A DNA stretch of 64,000 bases from Paracoccaceae bacterium (lineage in GTDB: Bacteria; Pseudomonadota; Alphaproteobacteria; Rhodobacterales; Rhodobacteraceae): positions 4,388,136 to 4,452,135 of the forward strand of contig JAWPMR010000001.1 in NCBI GenBank assembly GCA_033344815.1. Reading direction: 5' to 3'. This document shows, one piece after another, positions 44,021 through 53,896 of this stretch (positions within the stretch are counted from its first letter, which is position 1; the number at the start of each line of letters is the position of its first letter). Made by a program: the position numbers and the translations under genes. The notes below the pieces were generated by a model. It saw only the letters and a list, made by a program, of their open reading frames with translations. It did not search any database and had not been told where the DNA came from.

Positions 44021-44560
44021 TTAAAAACACTTTAAAGACCCTGCGCTGCGGTCATTCGCGCAAGAAAAATCAATAACAGCAAAGAACCCATGGCCAAAAA
44101 CCAACAGCCGGAAGCTCAAAGCAGATTTAACAAAAATAATTATCCGGTCGAATCCACTTTGGTGCAAGACAAAATGTGATGCGATGGCAATTTCGTAAAT
44201 GCGTTTAAGAGTAGTGTCTTGCGTGCTCTCCTCCGCTTTCGCAAGCGTTGAACTGATGATTATTCTTTCAGATAGCGCTCTGGTTTGAAGTTTGCCCAAC
44301 AAAATGGAAAGGGATTTTTTACAGTTGGATTGGTGGCCGCATTCATAGGTGATGCTGCGCAAGCATAAATCGGACCATCCTGCGACGCAGGATAAGGTTC
44401 GCGAGTTGTCTACGCCGAGGGCCGTTTTATCCAGATGAGATTGGAAAATTTCGTTAGGTTTTTCGGGTGGCTGGATGTTGGATAGTCTTCTGATCGACTG
44501 TCTATCCACCCTGTTTTGAACTTTGCGAGCGTGCCGAGCTTTTGGGTGGTTAAACGGCAT
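44021..44560 (-). CDS. Hypothetical protein, no recognised family
   Basis: A 179-codon open frame from MPFNHPKARHARKV. It has five cysteines in the middle (LCLRSITYECGHQSNCKKSL), a helical part (SSTLAKAEESTQDTTLKRIY) and a hydrophobic C-terminus. AT-richer than the cox operon next door. No ribosome site is obvious and no homologue is recognised, so the gene is uncertain. Confidence 0.35.
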   Translation of the reverse strand: MPFNHPKARHARKVQNRVDRQSIRRLSNIQPPEKPNEIFQSHLDKTALGVDNSRTLSCVAGWSDLCLRSITYECGHQSNCKKSLSILLGKLQTRALSERIIISSTLAKAEESTQDTTLKRIYEIAIASHFVLHQSGFDRIIIFVKSALSFRLLVFGHGFFAVIDFSCANDRSAGSLKCF

Positions 44561-45051
44561 TGGACCGCGTCCTCGGCACTGTCTTGTATGTTGAGGTGAG
44601 GTAGTGGCAGCCGATGAGACGTTTGAGGCGTGCAGACATCTTCTCGAATGATGTACGGTAGCGGTTCAATGTGGCTTTAGCGTCAGTCTCGGTAAAATCA
44701 CGCCTCTTGTGACGGGTCTTTCTTGCCTCTAACGGGAAGTCTTGCGGGTGGCCCTATGCGCTGTCCCGTAGGGTTTCGATACTCAGGCAGTGACCTCTTC
44801 ATTCCTGACAGGTTAGTCCTTATTCACGCCTTTCCCCAACATTATTTGGGCTTTCCAGATGTGTTGTGCAGAATTACGTTGACCAAGTCGCACAGCCGCC
44901 GCTTGGAAATGGCGTCGAAAGCACAGTTAACATTCGACATCCGGGTCACCAGTTCGAGATCAATCGAAGTGTGACCCATCTGGCCTCGGTATGACGCGAG
45001 ATCACACCGCTTGCGCAGCGGTTGTGCGCCGCCCAAGGGATTGTGCCGAAG
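44561..45051. other. Gene-free stretch downstream of cox operon
   Basis: No supported gene. A 6-bp stem with a TGCGC loop (ACCGCT/AGCGGT, 45006-45022) lies 30 bases beyond the coxF stop; it lacks a T-run and may mark the operon end. Confidence 0.45.
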
Positions 45052-45837
45052 TCAGCTTTCGTGCGATTTCACTGAGCAACGGCGCAGGCTGACCAGTTCC
45101 GCCAGAATCGACAGCGCGATTTCTTCAGGCGTGACCGCACCGATATTCAGCCCGGCGGGCGCCTTGACGGCGTCAATCTTTGAACGTGGCAGCCCAGCAG
45201 TCTCCAGTTTATGCGCCAAAGTCGCAAACTTCCGGGCACTTCCGACAAAGGCGATATGCGTTCGAGGCGCGGCCAGCGCTTGTTTCAACGCATCAAGATC
45301 ACCTTGGCCTTGCGTCGCAATCACAACGACTTTTTGCCGCGTATCGGGGCCATCCTGAGGGGACAAGACCGACGTGCTTGCCCAATGGAATTGCGGTGCC
45401 AGAGTGGTCAGCGCCTGGGCGACGGGCGAGGTGCCGATCACCACCAACTGCGGCATCGGCAGGCAGGGCTCAATGAATATATCCACGGTGCCTTTTGAGG
45501 GGCACCCGTTGCGGGCAAAGGTGGTCCCTTCAATGTCATCCCCGGCAGCAACTCCTTTTTCGGCCAAAAGCTCTTCGGGGGCAACTGAGATCAGATGGGG
45601 CGCGCCGTCTTGCAGCGCTGCAATCGCTGCGCGTTTTACCGCCCCTCGCGTGCAACCACCGCCAAGCCAGCCGTGCAAAATTGTACCGTCAGCACCTAAC
45701 AGAGCCTTTGCCCCGGGTTTTGCCGCAGTCGCGCCGACGGTGCGCACGATGGTTGCAAAGGCAAAGGGTTGATCGCTGTCACGCAGCTCCTGAGCTGCTT
45801 CGGCGAGATCTGTTGACAGGATTTCAGCAGGGGTCAT
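45052..45837 (-). CDS. coxF: XdhC/CoxF-family maturation factor
   Basis: A 261-residue XdhC-type protein. XdhC proteins help insert sulphurated molybdenum cofactor into xanthine dehydrogenase-family enzymes. The N-terminal domain has AKPGAKALLGADGTILHGWL and GGGCTRGAVKRAA; the C-terminal Rossmann part has LPMPQLVVIGTSPVAQALTT and AFVGSARKFATL. It overlaps coxE by four bases and is the last gene of the operon, the place held by coxF in Oligotropha-type cox clusters. Confidence 0.9.
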   Translation of the reverse strand: MTPAEILSTDLAEAAQELRDSDQPFAFATIVRTVGATAAKPGAKALLGADGTILHGWLGGGCTRGAVKRAAIAALQDGAPHLISVAPEELLAEKGVAAGDDIEGTTFARNGCPSKGTVDIFIEPCLPMPQLVVIGTSPVAQALTTLAPQFHWASTSVLSPQDGPDTRQKVVVIATQGQGDLDALKQALAAPRTHIAFVGSARKFATLAHKLETAGLPRSKIDAVKAPAGLNIGAVTPEEIALSILAELVSLRRCSVKSHES

Positions 45838-47015
45838 AGCGTAGCAAGCTCTTGGTCCAGAGCGGCCAGATCGTTCAGCGTATTGGCCGCAGCAAACAGA
45901 TCAAGATGGGGCAGGGCGGCCGCCATGCCTGCGGCCACCGGCGTGTAATCTCGCCATCCCTTCAGAGGGTTGAGCCAGATGATCTTGCAGCCGCGTTTCT
46001 TGAGCTTGGCCAGGGACGCGCTCATGAACTCAGGCGCTTCGGTGTCGTAGCCATCCGAAAGGATCAAAACCACGCTTCGACCATCTACAAACCGTTTGGC
46101 GTAAGTATCCGCGAACAAGCCAAGCGAGGGGCCAATTTTGGATCCACCGCCAAATCCGTCCGCCATCAAAGACATACGCCCGATTGCGCGCATCGTGTCT
46201 TTGTCACGCAAGGCTTCGGTGATCCGCACAAGACGTGTGTGAAACAAGTAAGCGTCTGCTGCAGGATCGGCGCGCATCAGACCCGCGAGGAACGCCAGAA
46301 AAACTTGGCTATAGACAGTCATCGATCCGGATACGTCGCAAAGCGCTACTATTTTGCGGGTCCGGTCGGGGCGGCGTTTGCGCAGCAGCCGGACTGGTTC
46401 ACCCCCAGTGGACAGGCTGTGACGTATGATTTTGCGAAAATGGAGCCGGTCCCCTTTGCGCGCTGCAATGCGGCGGCGCGACCGTTTATCTCGCAAGGCC
46501 ATGCCCAAACGACGCGCAATGGCTTCTGCTTGCGCGATCTCATCAGGGCGCACCAGATCGCGCAGATCTTTGCGTGCCAGGTTGCGCACCTCGGTGGCGA
46601 TTAATTTGCCAGTCCCGTCGCTGTCGGCGTCGCCTTGACCGTCATCTGGCGCGGTTGCCGATCCGGATGTGCCCGCGTCCTGTCCTTTGGCTTCGAGCGA
46701 TGAGTGCATGTTGTCGTCGATTTTGCTCGATTTGGTCGGAATGATCTTTTGCTTCACGCGCCCCGCGTCCATCCAATAGCTGTCAAACAGGGCGTCAAAT
46801 CGCTCAGCGTCTTCTTTGCATCCGGTACACACCGCGCGTAAGGCACGGCGGCTTTCATCAGGGAAAATGGCGTTAACTTCGACCAATGCCGACAGCGCCA
46901 AATCGGCCTCTGCCACGCCAAGGCGCAGGCCATTGCTGCGCAGATGGGCGATAAAACCACCGACCCGTGCTGCTGGTCCGGGGTCGCGTCCTGCAAAGCG
47001 CGTGACCCGCGTCAT
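45834..47015 (-). CDS. coxE: VWA-domain protein CoxE
   Basis: A 393-residue protein with a von Willebrand factor A domain in the C-terminal half. The MIDAS motif DVSGSMTVYSQ lies at ~223 and the third ligand region is near ILSDGYDTEAPEF. The N-terminal half is helical with an acidic linker (GSATAPDDGQGDADSDG). CoxE works with the AAA+ protein CoxD in assembling the copper-sulphido-molybdenum site of CO dehydrogenase. It overlaps coxD and coxF by four bases each. Confidence 0.93.
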   Translation of the reverse strand: MTRVTRFAGRDPGPAARVGGFIAHLRSNGLRLGVAEADLALSALVEVNAIFPDESRRALRAVCTGCKEDAERFDALFDSYWMDAGRVKQKIIPTKSSKIDDNMHSSLEAKGQDAGTSGSATAPDDGQGDADSDGTGKLIATEVRNLARKDLRDLVRPDEIAQAEAIARRLGMALRDKRSRRRIAARKGDRLHFRKIIRHSLSTGGEPVRLLRKRRPDRTRKIVALCDVSGSMTVYSQVFLAFLAGLMRADPAADAYLFHTRLVRITEALRDKDTMRAIGRMSLMADGFGGGSKIGPSLGLFADTYAKRFVDGRSVVLILSDGYDTEAPEFMSASLAKLKKRGCKIIWLNPLKGWRDYTPVAAGMAAALPHLDLFAAANTLNDLAALDQELATL

Positions 47016-47887
47016 GCTGCGCGCCCCGCGATACGGCCTGCGACTTCGGTCGTGATATGGGCTTGATCGCTTTGGGTTTTCAAAAGCGTCGTCAGCGTGG
47101 ATTGCAGGACCGCAGGATCATCCGTCAAATCGGAAATCCCCAAGCCCATCAAAGCGGCTGCAAAATCGAGCATCTCCGCGATGCCGGGGGTCTTTTCCAA
47201 TTCTTCTTCGCGCAGTTTTTGTACAAAGCCGACGACTTGTGCACCCAACCGCGCTTCGATCTCGGGGCAGCGCGCTTTGAGGATCGCAAGCTCTGTGTCG
47301 CGATCCGGATAATCAACATAGGTGTAAAGACAGCGCCTGCGCAGTGCATCAGACAGGTCTCGCGTGCCATTTGACGTCAGGATGACCATTGGCTGTGACG
47401 TGGCGGTGATGGTCCCCAGCTCTGGCACAGACACTTGATAATCGGAAAGGATTTCCAACAGATAGGCTTCAAATTCCTCATCTGCGCGGTCGATCTCGTC
47501 TATCAACAAAACGGGCGGCGTGGCTTGCGTAATGGCCGCCAGCAAGGGGCGCTCCAGTAGAAAGTCGCGCGAGAAAATCCGATCTTCGACGTCTTTGCCG
47601 GTCTGGCCATCTTCAGCGGCAGCGCGGATTGTCAAAAGCTGACGCTGATAGTTCCATTCATAAATCGCCTGTGCGGCATCCAACCCTTCATAACACTGCA
47701 GGCGGATCAACTGCGTGTCTTTGGCGGCGGCAAGAGTGCGCGCGACTTCTGTCTTGCCGACACCTGCTGCCCCCTCAAGAAGCAAGGGACGCCCAAGCGA
47801 CAAAGCCAGATGCAATGCAACAGCCAAATCGTCAGAGGCAACATAGCCTTCGCCAGCGAGGGCGGTTTGTAAATCTGTCCAGATCAT
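47012..47887 (-). CDS. coxD: MoxR-type AAA+ ATPase CoxD
   Basis: A 291-residue AAA+ chaperone. Walker A LEGAAGVGKTEVARTLA (~39-47), Walker B PVLLIDEIDRADEEFEAYLL, sensor 1 VILTSNGTRDLSDALRRRC. In Oligotropha CoxD is needed to build the [CuSMoO2] centre. It starts 45 bases after coxL across a 9-bp stem-loop, the longest gap of the lower operon, and overlaps coxE. Confidence 0.94.
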   Translation of the reverse strand: MIWTDLQTALAGEGYVASDDLAVALHLALSLGRPLLLEGAAGVGKTEVARTLAAAKDTQLIRLQCYEGLDAAQAIYEWNYQRQLLTIRAAAEDGQTGKDVEDRIFSRDFLLERPLLAAITQATPPVLLIDEIDRADEEFEAYLLEILSDYQVSVPELGTITATSQPMVILTSNGTRDLSDALRRRCLYTYVDYPDRDTELAILKARCPEIEARLGAQVVGFVQKLREEELEKTPGIAEMLDFAAALMGLGISDLTDDPAVLQSTLTTLLKTQSDQAHITTEVAGRIAGRAA

Positions 47888-47895
47888 GCGTTTGT

Positions 47896-47926
47896 GCGCA
47901 GGGCAAAGTTTGGGCTCGCCCTGCGC
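47896..47926 (-). promoter_or_regulatory. Perfect 9-bp stem between coxL and coxD
   Basis: GCGCAGGGC (47896-47904) and GCCCTGCGC (47918-47926) with a 13-base loop. On the minus strand it begins seven bases past the coxL stop and ends eight bases before the coxD ATG. No T-run follows. It could protect the coxMSL part of the message and lower expression of the assembly genes. Confidence 0.7.
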
Positions 47927-47932
47927 CCTTTC

Positions 47933-50359
47933 TTAGCCGTGCAGGCCAAGCTTGTTGGCGGTCTGCCAAATCCGCCAATGATCATGCGGCATGTTGGTAT
48001 GCGTGTTGCCAAAGGGGCGGAACGCATCCTGCACAGCATTGGAGAAACACGGGACGCCGCCCACATGCGGGCTTTCACCGACACCCTTCGCACCAATCGG
48101 GTGATGCGGGCTTGGCGTCACGGTGAAGTCGGTCTCGTAGTTTGGAACTTCCCATGCTGTGGGCAGGAAAAAGTCCATCAGCGTGCCGGTTTTACAGTTG
48201 CCCATGTCATCATAAGCAATTTCCTGACCCAAGGCGACGGCAAGGGCTTCGGTCAGACCACCGTGTACCTGACCTTCAATGATCATCGGGTTGATCCGAG
48301 TCCCACAGTCATCCAGCGCATAGAACCGGCGTATTTCCGGCACACCGGTATCCACGTCAATGTCCATCACACAGACATAGGCCCCAAACGGGTAGGTCAT
48401 GTTGGGCGGATCATAATAACTGACCGCTTCCAGACCCGGTTCAATCCCCGGGATCGCCTGATTATAGGCGGCAAAGGCGATTTCCTTCATCGTCTTGAAC
48501 TGCTCTGGCGCACCTTTGACGACAAACCGATCCACATCGAATTCCACGTCATTGTCGTGGACTTCAAGCAAATAGGCCGCAATCATCTGTGCCTTGGCGC
48601 GGATTTTGCGCCCCGCCATGGCCGTTGCCGCACCGGCGACAGGCGTAGAACGCGACCCATAGGTGCCAAGACCATAGGGGGCTGTATCGGTGTCGCCTTC
48701 CTCAATCGTAATGCTGTCGGCAGGCAGACCAATTTCGGAGGCCAGGATTTGCGCAAATGTCGTTGCGTGCCCCTGACCTTGGGAAATCGTGCCCAATCGC
48801 GCAATCGCCGAACCCGTCGGATGGATGCGGATTTCACAGCTGTCAAACATTCCAAGACCAAGGATGTCGCAGTTTTTCACCGGGCCGGCCCCCACAATTT
48901 CTGTGAAAAAGCTGAGGCCGATGCCCATCAGTTTGCGGGTTTTTCCCGCCTTGAACTCTTCGACCCTTTGGGCTTGTTCTGCGCGCAAGCCCTCATAGCC
49001 AACGGTCTTCAGGGCCTTGTCCCATGCCGTGTGATAGTCGCCGCTGTCGTATTCCCAACCCAGTGCGGCGGTATAAGGGAATTGTTCCTTCTTGATGAAG
49101 TTGATGCGGCGTAATTCAGCGGCGTCCATGTTCAACTTGATCGCCAGAACCTCGATCATGCGTTCGATAAAATACACCGCCTCCGTCACGCGGAAGGAAC
49201 AGCGATAACTGACGCCGCCGGGTGCTTTGTTGGTATAGACTCCGTCCACCTCCAGATAGGCGGTGGGGATATCATAAGACCCCGTGCAGATATTCATGAA
49301 ACCCGCGGGGAATTTGGTGGGATCAGCGCAGGCATCAAAGCCGCCATGATCTGCCGTCACATGACATTGAAGCCCGGTGATTTTTCCCGCTTTCGTCGCA
49401 GAAATTTTGCCGGTCATGTGATAGTCCCGCGCAAAGGCGGTGGTCATCAGGTTGTCCATCCGGTCTTCGATCCACTTGACCGGCTTACCGGTCACAATGG
49501 AGGCCACGACGGAACACACATAGCCCGGATAGGCACCCACTTTGTTGCCAAAACCGCCGCCAATGTCAGGTGAAATCACGCGGATGTTGTGCTCCTCGAT
49601 GCCGGAGATCAGCGATACGATCGTGCGGATCGCATGGGGGGCTTGAAACGTGCCCCACAGCGTTAGCTTGCCGTTGACCTTGTCCATGGAGGCCACGCAA
49701 CCGCATGTCTCAAGCGGGCAGGGGTGAGTGCGGTGGTAATACATGGATTCTTCGGCCACGATCTCGGCGCTGTCGATGACCTCTTGCGTGGGCTCTTTGT
49801 CGCCCGCTTCCCACGTAAAGATGTGGTTGGGATGTTTGCGCGGCCCGTGAGCACCATCAGTAGCTTTCCCGGTGTCATCCACAGTGTCTTCACGCAACAC
49901 AACATCGGATGTCAGCGCCTCAAAAGGGTCCACTATCACGGGCAGCTCTTCGTAATCGACTTCGACCAGTTCGATGCCATCTGCGGCGGCATAACGGTCT
50001 TCGGCGACCACACAAGCCACTTCCTGGCCCTGAAACAGCACCTTGCCATCGGCCAGCACCATTTGCTTGTCACCAGCAAGCGTCGGCATCCAGTGCAGAC
50101 CAAGCGGTTCCAGATCGGCAGCTGTCAGTACCGCTAAAACGCCGGGCACCTCCAGAGCAGCAGCGGTGTCGATACTCTTGATCCGCGCATGTGCGTAGGG
50201 AGAACGTACGAAATCGCCAAAAAGCATCCCGTCCAGCTTGATGTCATCGACATAGTTGCCTTTGCCTTGGGTGAACCGCGCATCTTCGACCCGCTTGCGC
50301 GAGCAGCCCATGCCCTTGAGGTTGGCAACGCGTTCGTCGCGTGTGACTTCATCTTTCAT
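47933..50359 (-). CDS. coxL: Aerobic CO dehydrogenase large subunit, form I
   Basis: Molybdenum-copper hydroxylase subunit of 808 residues that binds molybdopterin cytosine dinucleotide and oxidises CO to CO2. The active-site loop reads [14 protein letters not shown] with Cys at 387, the copper ligand; this is the form I pattern (AYxCSFR) with Ser for the first Ala, not the form II AYRGAGR. The catalytic Glu is in [13 protein letters not shown] near 761, and the Mo-pterin motifs [13 protein letters not shown] and [14 protein letters not shown] are intact. Length equals the Oligotropha protein. It overlaps coxS by four bases. Confidence 0.96.
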   Translation of the reverse strand: MKDEVTRDERVANLKGMGCSRKRVEDARFTQGKGNYVDDIKLDGMLFGDFVRSPYAHARIKSIDTAAALEVPGVLAVLTAADLEPLGLHWMPTLAGDKQMVLADGKVLFQGQEVACVVAEDRYAAADGIELVEVDYEELPVIVDPFEALTSDVVLREDTVDDTGKATDGAHGPRKHPNHIFTWEAGDKEPTQEVIDSAEIVAEESMYYHRTHPCPLETCGCVASMDKVNGKLTLWGTFQAPHAIRTIVSLISGIEEHNIRVISPDIGGGFGNKVGAYPGYVCSVVASIVTGKPVKWIEDRMDNLMTTAFARDYHMTGKISATKAGKITGLQCHVTADHGGFDACADPTKFPAGFMNICTGSYDIPTAYLEVDGVYTNKAPGGVSYRCSFRVTEAVYFIERMIEVLAIKLNMDAAELRRINFIKKEQFPYTAALGWEYDSGDYHTAWDKALKTVGYEGLRAEQAQRVEEFKAGKTRKLMGIGLSFFTEIVGAGPVKNCDILGLGMFDSCEIRIHPTGSAIARLGTISQGQGHATTFAQILASEIGLPADSITIEEGDTDTAPYGLGTYGSRSTPVAGAATAMAGRKIRAKAQMIAAYLLEVHDNDVEFDVDRFVVKGAPEQFKTMKEIAFAAYNQAIPGIEPGLEAVSYYDPPNMTYPFGAYVCVMDIDVDTGVPEIRRFYALDDCGTRINPMIIEGQVHGGLTEALAVALGQEIAYDDMGNCKTGTLMDFFLPTAWEVPNYETDFTVTPSPHHPIGAKGVGESPHVGGVPCFSNAVQDAFRPFGNTHTNMPHDHWRIWQTANKLGLHG

Positions 50360-50850
50360 TCTGCGGCCTCCTTGGCGGCGCTCATCTCAGTCGCGGCAGC
50401 TTGGATGGATTTCACAATGTTCTGATACCCCGTGCAGCGGCATATGTTGCCCGCCATACCAAAACGGATTTCCTCCTCCGTCGGGTTCGGGATTTCCTCC
50501 AGCAGTTTGGTCGCCCGCGTGATCATGCCCGGCGTGCAATAGCCGCACTGAAGGCCGTGGTGTTCCTTGAACGCCTCTTGCAAAGGGTGCAGGTTGTCTG
50601 GCCCGCCAATACCTTCAATGGTGGTGATGTCGGACCCTTCGGCCTGAACCGAGAACATGGTGCAGGATTTGACCGATTTGCCATCAATCGTCACCGTGCA
50701 GGCACCGCAATGGGATGTTTCGCAGCCAATATGCGGACCGGTGATGTTCAGTCGCTCACGCAATGTGTAAATCAGCAATTCGCGCGGCTCAGCGAGGAAT
50801 TCTTCTTGCTTGCCATTCACGTTGAGCGTGATGTGTTTCTTCTTTGACAT
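50356..50850 (-). CDS. coxS: CO dehydrogenase small (iron-sulphur) subunit
   Basis: A 164-residue protein with two [2Fe-2S] clusters: the plant-ferredoxin type at [21 protein letters not shown] (~43-63) and the helical type at CGYCTPGM with [10 protein letters not shown] (~100-140). It passes electrons from the Mo-Cu site to FAD in CoxM. It starts 14 bases after coxM and overlaps coxL. Confidence 0.96.
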   Translation of the reverse strand: MSKKKHITLNVNGKQEEFLAEPRELLIYTLRERLNITGPHIGCETSHCGACTVTIDGKSVKSCTMFSVQAEGSDITTIEGIGGPDNLHPLQEAFKEHHGLQCGYCTPGMITRATKLLEEIPNPTEEEIRFGMAGNICRCTGYQNIVKSIQAAATEMSAAKEAAE

Positions 50851-50864
50851 GGTATCCCTCTCCC

Positions 50865-51719
50865 TTATGCCCGCGACCAGGCGCGTTCGATGGCGCGGCG
50901 CAGGATGACTCCAGCCACGTGATTTTTGAATGCGACCGGACCACGGTTATCTTCGGTCGGATCAATGTCCCCGAGCATGGCAGCCATCGCGGCTTTGAGC
51001 GCCGCATCATCGACGGCTGTGCCCATCAATGCGTCCCCTGCAGCTTCTGAGAAAACGGGCGTATCGCTGAGATTTGTCATCGCGATGGATGCTGCGACGC
51101 AAACACCGCCCTCTTTGACGATCTGCACAGCTGCCGCAGCGGTGGCGTAATCGCCAATCTTGCGCTTTTGCTTTTCATAGGCATATCCACCTTTGGGCAG
51201 GGGGATTGTGACTGAGGTCAGCACCTCGTCGTCTTCGCGCGCCGTCATGTAAGCGGCCTCATAGAAGTCCCGCGCCTTGACGTCACGTTCGCCATCGGCA
51301 CCGATCAAGGTGAAAGATGCATCAAGGCATTGCATCAAGCCCGGCATGTCATTGCCCGGATCGCCATTGGCGATATTGCCACCAACAGTGCCCATGTAGC
51401 GCACCTGAGGGTCGGCGATTTGCAATGCGGCTTCGCGCAGGATCGGCGCCGCAGCCGTCAGCCCGTCATGCGCGATGATGTCGGACTGGGTGACCATCGC
51501 CCCGATCCGGATCGTATCACCGTCGATCTCAATGTCTGACAACCCGTCGACGTCCTGCAGGTCAATCAGATGCGGGACGTCTGCCATACGCAGTTTCATC
51601 ATGGGGATCAGACTGTGCCCGCCTGCCATCACCCGTGCATCATCCCCGTGTTCGTCGAGCAGGGACAGTACACCCGCCATGTCCTGTGGCCGGTAATATT
51701 CAAATGCTGCTGGAATCAT
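50865..51719 (-). CDS. coxM: CO dehydrogenase medium (FAD) subunit
   Basis: A 284-residue flavoprotein. [20 protein letters not shown] at 51719 is the correct start, with GGAGGAG six bases upstream. FAD-binding motifs [14 protein letters not shown] (~33) and [14 protein letters not shown] (~111) are intact. It donates electrons to the quinone pool. It is the first of the three structural genes, and the 111-base gap upstream holds repeated sequences that may bind the LytTR regulator. Confidence 0.95.
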   Translation of the reverse strand: MIPAAFEYYRPQDMAGVLSLLDEHGDDARVMAGGHSLIPMMKLRMADVPHLIDLQDVDGLSDIEIDGDTIRIGAMVTQSDIIAHDGLTAAAPILREAALQIADPQVRYMGTVGGNIANGDPGNDMPGLMQCLDASFTLIGADGERDVKARDFYEAAYMTAREDDEVLTSVTIPLPKGGYAYEKQKRKIGDYATAAAAVQIVKEGGVCVAASIAMTNLSDTPVFSEAAGDALMGTAVDDAALKAAMAAMLGDIDPTEDNRGPVAFKNHVAGVILRRAIERAWSRA

Positions 51720-51791
51720 TGGCTCTCCTCCCTGAAGCGCTGATGAGTTTTCTCGTGGAAACGTGCATGCAGGGGGTTGCAAAGGCTTCAG

Positions 51792-51811
51792 GAAACTGAT
51801 GAAAAACTGAT
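51792..51811. promoter_or_regulatory. Direct repeat AAACTGATG x2 upstream of coxM
   Basis: AAACTGATG at 51792-51800 and 51803-51811, an 11-base period (one helical turn), 73-92 bases upstream of the coxM ATG. A related CTGATGAGTTTT lies at 51740. LytTR domains bind short direct repeats, and a LytTR regulator gene ends 20 bases away; binding here is inferred only. Confidence 0.5.
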
Positions 51812-51830
51812 GTTTTGCACGAAATGCGCC

Positions 51831-52952
51831 TTAGCTTGCACCAACTGCGCCGCCCTGCGCCAGCAAAGCGTCCTGTATTTCTTTCAGCTTGGAACGGCTG
51901 ACCGGCGCCGGCGGCAGATCACCTGCACCAAAAATACAGCGCCCTTTGTCCTTGGTCCGCTCAAACCGGGAAACCTTCTCCGGGTTCACGAGATAACTGC
52001 GATGGGTTTGAAGAAATCCAACAGGCACCAGGCGTTTCGTGGCTTCGGTGATGGGCCACACGCAGAACATGCGATCATGCTGCGTGTAGATCTGGGTGTA
52101 ATGCCCGTCTGCTCGTAACATCAAAACATCGCGAGGTGACACGAAAACCTTGCCACCGTCGCGTTCGCACGGAATCCGCAGCCCGGGACTGTTGATGCCT
52201 GCTTCAGGCGCAACCGGTATTGGGGTCTCGTCTGCCGAGGGGGGCACCAGATAGGTAATGCCTACCCAGAGGAAAGCACCGAAAATCACAAAACTGGTTG
52301 CTATGACTCCAAGCGCCAGAACCTCGTTGCTCATCCGGGGGCCAAACTCGTCACCCTGCGGATCCGCCACAAAATTTGTGCCAGCCATCGCAAGGAAATG
52401 AACAGAACAAACGGCACCTGCAAAACAGAGCGTCCCGAGCAGAATGTTGCGATTGGTCCGTTGACCATAGGCGATCCAAAACGCGACGACACAGAGCACA
52501 ACAGCCACGATGGAAGATGTCGCAACACCAACTGGCGTGTAAATGGCGCGGCACAATTCAAGCCCCGCCATTCCAATATAGTGCATGACGAGGATGCCGA
52601 CCCCGACGAGCGCACCCGCAGTTGAAATCACCAAGGGGCTGCGAAGGGTGAAGTGAAGCAGGATCAAAGCCGCCCCGACAATCAGGATGGCCGTCAACGC
52701 CGACATCAAGGTAATGGCCGCATCATAGTAGAACAATACGGGCAGTTGCAGACCCAGCATCGCAACGAAGTGCATGGACCAGATGCCACCGCCAAGTGCG
52801 ACAGATGCAAGCGCGACAGAGAGCGTTTTCTGAGCGACCGTCTTGTCCGAAAGATTACGCGTCAGTGACAGCCCGGTGAAACCAGCGACCAGCGCAATCA
52901 GCCCTGACATGGCCACCAGTAATAGGTTGTGATCAAACGCAAGCAGTTCCAT
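51831..52952 (-). CDS. coxC: MHYT-LytTR membrane regulator (CoxC/CoxH type)
   Basis: A 373-residue membrane sensor-regulator from MELLAFDHNLLLVAMSGLIA at 52952. About seven membrane segments carry three MHYT-type motifs (WSMHFVAMLG, LVMHYIGMAG, CSVHFLAMAG) thought to bind a metal and sense CO, O2 or NO. The C-terminal ~110 residues form a LytTR DNA-binding domain (VSPRDVLMLRADGHYTQIYT, GFLQTHRSYLVNPEKVSRFE). CoxC and CoxH of Oligotropha have this fused design. Its place directly before coxM makes it the likely CO-response regulator. Confidence 0.92.
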   Translation of the reverse strand: MELLAFDHNLLLVAMSGLIALVAGFTGLSLTRNLSDKTVAQKTLSVALASVALGGGIWSMHFVAMLGLQLPVLFYYDAAITLMSALTAILIVGAALILLHFTLRSPLVISTAGALVGVGILVMHYIGMAGLELCRAIYTPVGVATSSIVAVVLCVVAFWIAYGQRTNRNILLGTLCFAGAVCSVHFLAMAGTNFVADPQGDEFGPRMSNEVLALGVIATSFVIFGAFLWVGITYLVPPSADETPIPVAPEAGINSPGLRIPCERDGGKVFVSPRDVLMLRADGHYTQIYTQHDRMFCVWPITEATKRLVPVGFLQTHRSYLVNPEKVSRFERTKDKGRCIFGAGDLPPAPVSRSKLKEIQDALLAQGGAVGAS

Positions 52953-53484
52953 GCAAGTAAAACTGGCGAAAAACTGGGCGCTTTGCAAATCAGGAATTGG
53001 CGAGTGTTGCCGGTTCTGGGCCTTCGCCAGCAGCAAACAGGGCGGGACCTGTTCACATCACACCAAGTGATCTCAAGAAATTCCTGCCTGTTCGAGATGT
53101 GAATCCTGCGTCGCCAGAGCAAAAATGACCGCATCATTTGAAACCAAGCGCTCAAATCCGAGGAGCCTATCGCAGTTTGATGCTGCTCCTTTGATGGCAT
53201 TTACTGCACCAAAGGAGACGAACTATGGGACTGTAACGGACGGACGAATTCCGCGCTGATGCAGTGCGGATCGCACTGAACATTCGGTTGACGCGTAAAC
53301 AGGTGGCCGATGACCTTGGCGTCGGTATGCCTAGGCTGAATAAATGGATCACCGCCCATCGAGACACAGATGCGTTGTCGAAAGAGGATTTAAACCTCGC
53401 CGAAGAGATTGACCGTCTTGGACGTGAGAAATGCCTCCTCAAGGAGGAGGGGGAAATCCCCAAAAAAAGCCACCTCTTACCTGA

Positions 53485-53520
53485 CAGGCGATTACGCAGT
53501 AATCTGCCCAGAGGGCAGTT
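53485..53520 (+). repeat. Double-hairpin palindromic element, copy B (inside IS3 OrfA)
   Basis: GATTAC-GCA-GTAATC (53490-53504) followed by TGCCC-AGA-GGGCA (53505-53517), preceded by TGACAGGC. It sits in the last codons of OrfA, where related proteins run directly from LKKA to FFAS; about 41 bases are extra. Stem bases differ from copy A on both arms, yet all pairs are kept. Confidence 0.78.
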
Positions 53521-53896
53521 CCTTGCGAGCCTAAAGCAATGAGATTTAGGTTTGTCGAAGAGCATAGCCAGTTTTCCAGCCAATCGGTTGTGCGAGGTTG
53601 TCGGCGTCAGCGCGCGCGGTTTACGTGCCTTCCGCAGTCGCCAAGCCAGTCGCGGGCAGCGGTCCGGTCTGGTCACACTGATTCATATCAAAGAGCAGTC
53701 GCGTCTCAGCCTGGTCAGCTATGGCAGGTCACGGATGACCGAAGAACTGAAGGAAATCAGCTTGGATGTCGGACACCGTCGTGTGGTCAGATTGATGCGC
53801 CAGAATGGCATATCTGTGGCTAGAACCCGCAAACACAAGGTGACGACCATTGCCCGGCAGACGATTGTGCGGCAATCTACCGAGTGTCCGTTTTGG

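Noticed and set aside
45006-45022. Fourth copy of the double-hairpin element
   Set aside because: The first stem has a TGCGC loop like the others, but the second stem and the preceding CAGG are not convincing; kept only as a plain hairpin.
47894-49114. 406-codon open frame on the plus strand
   Set aside because: It is the antisense shadow of coxL, which has all expected motifs and length.
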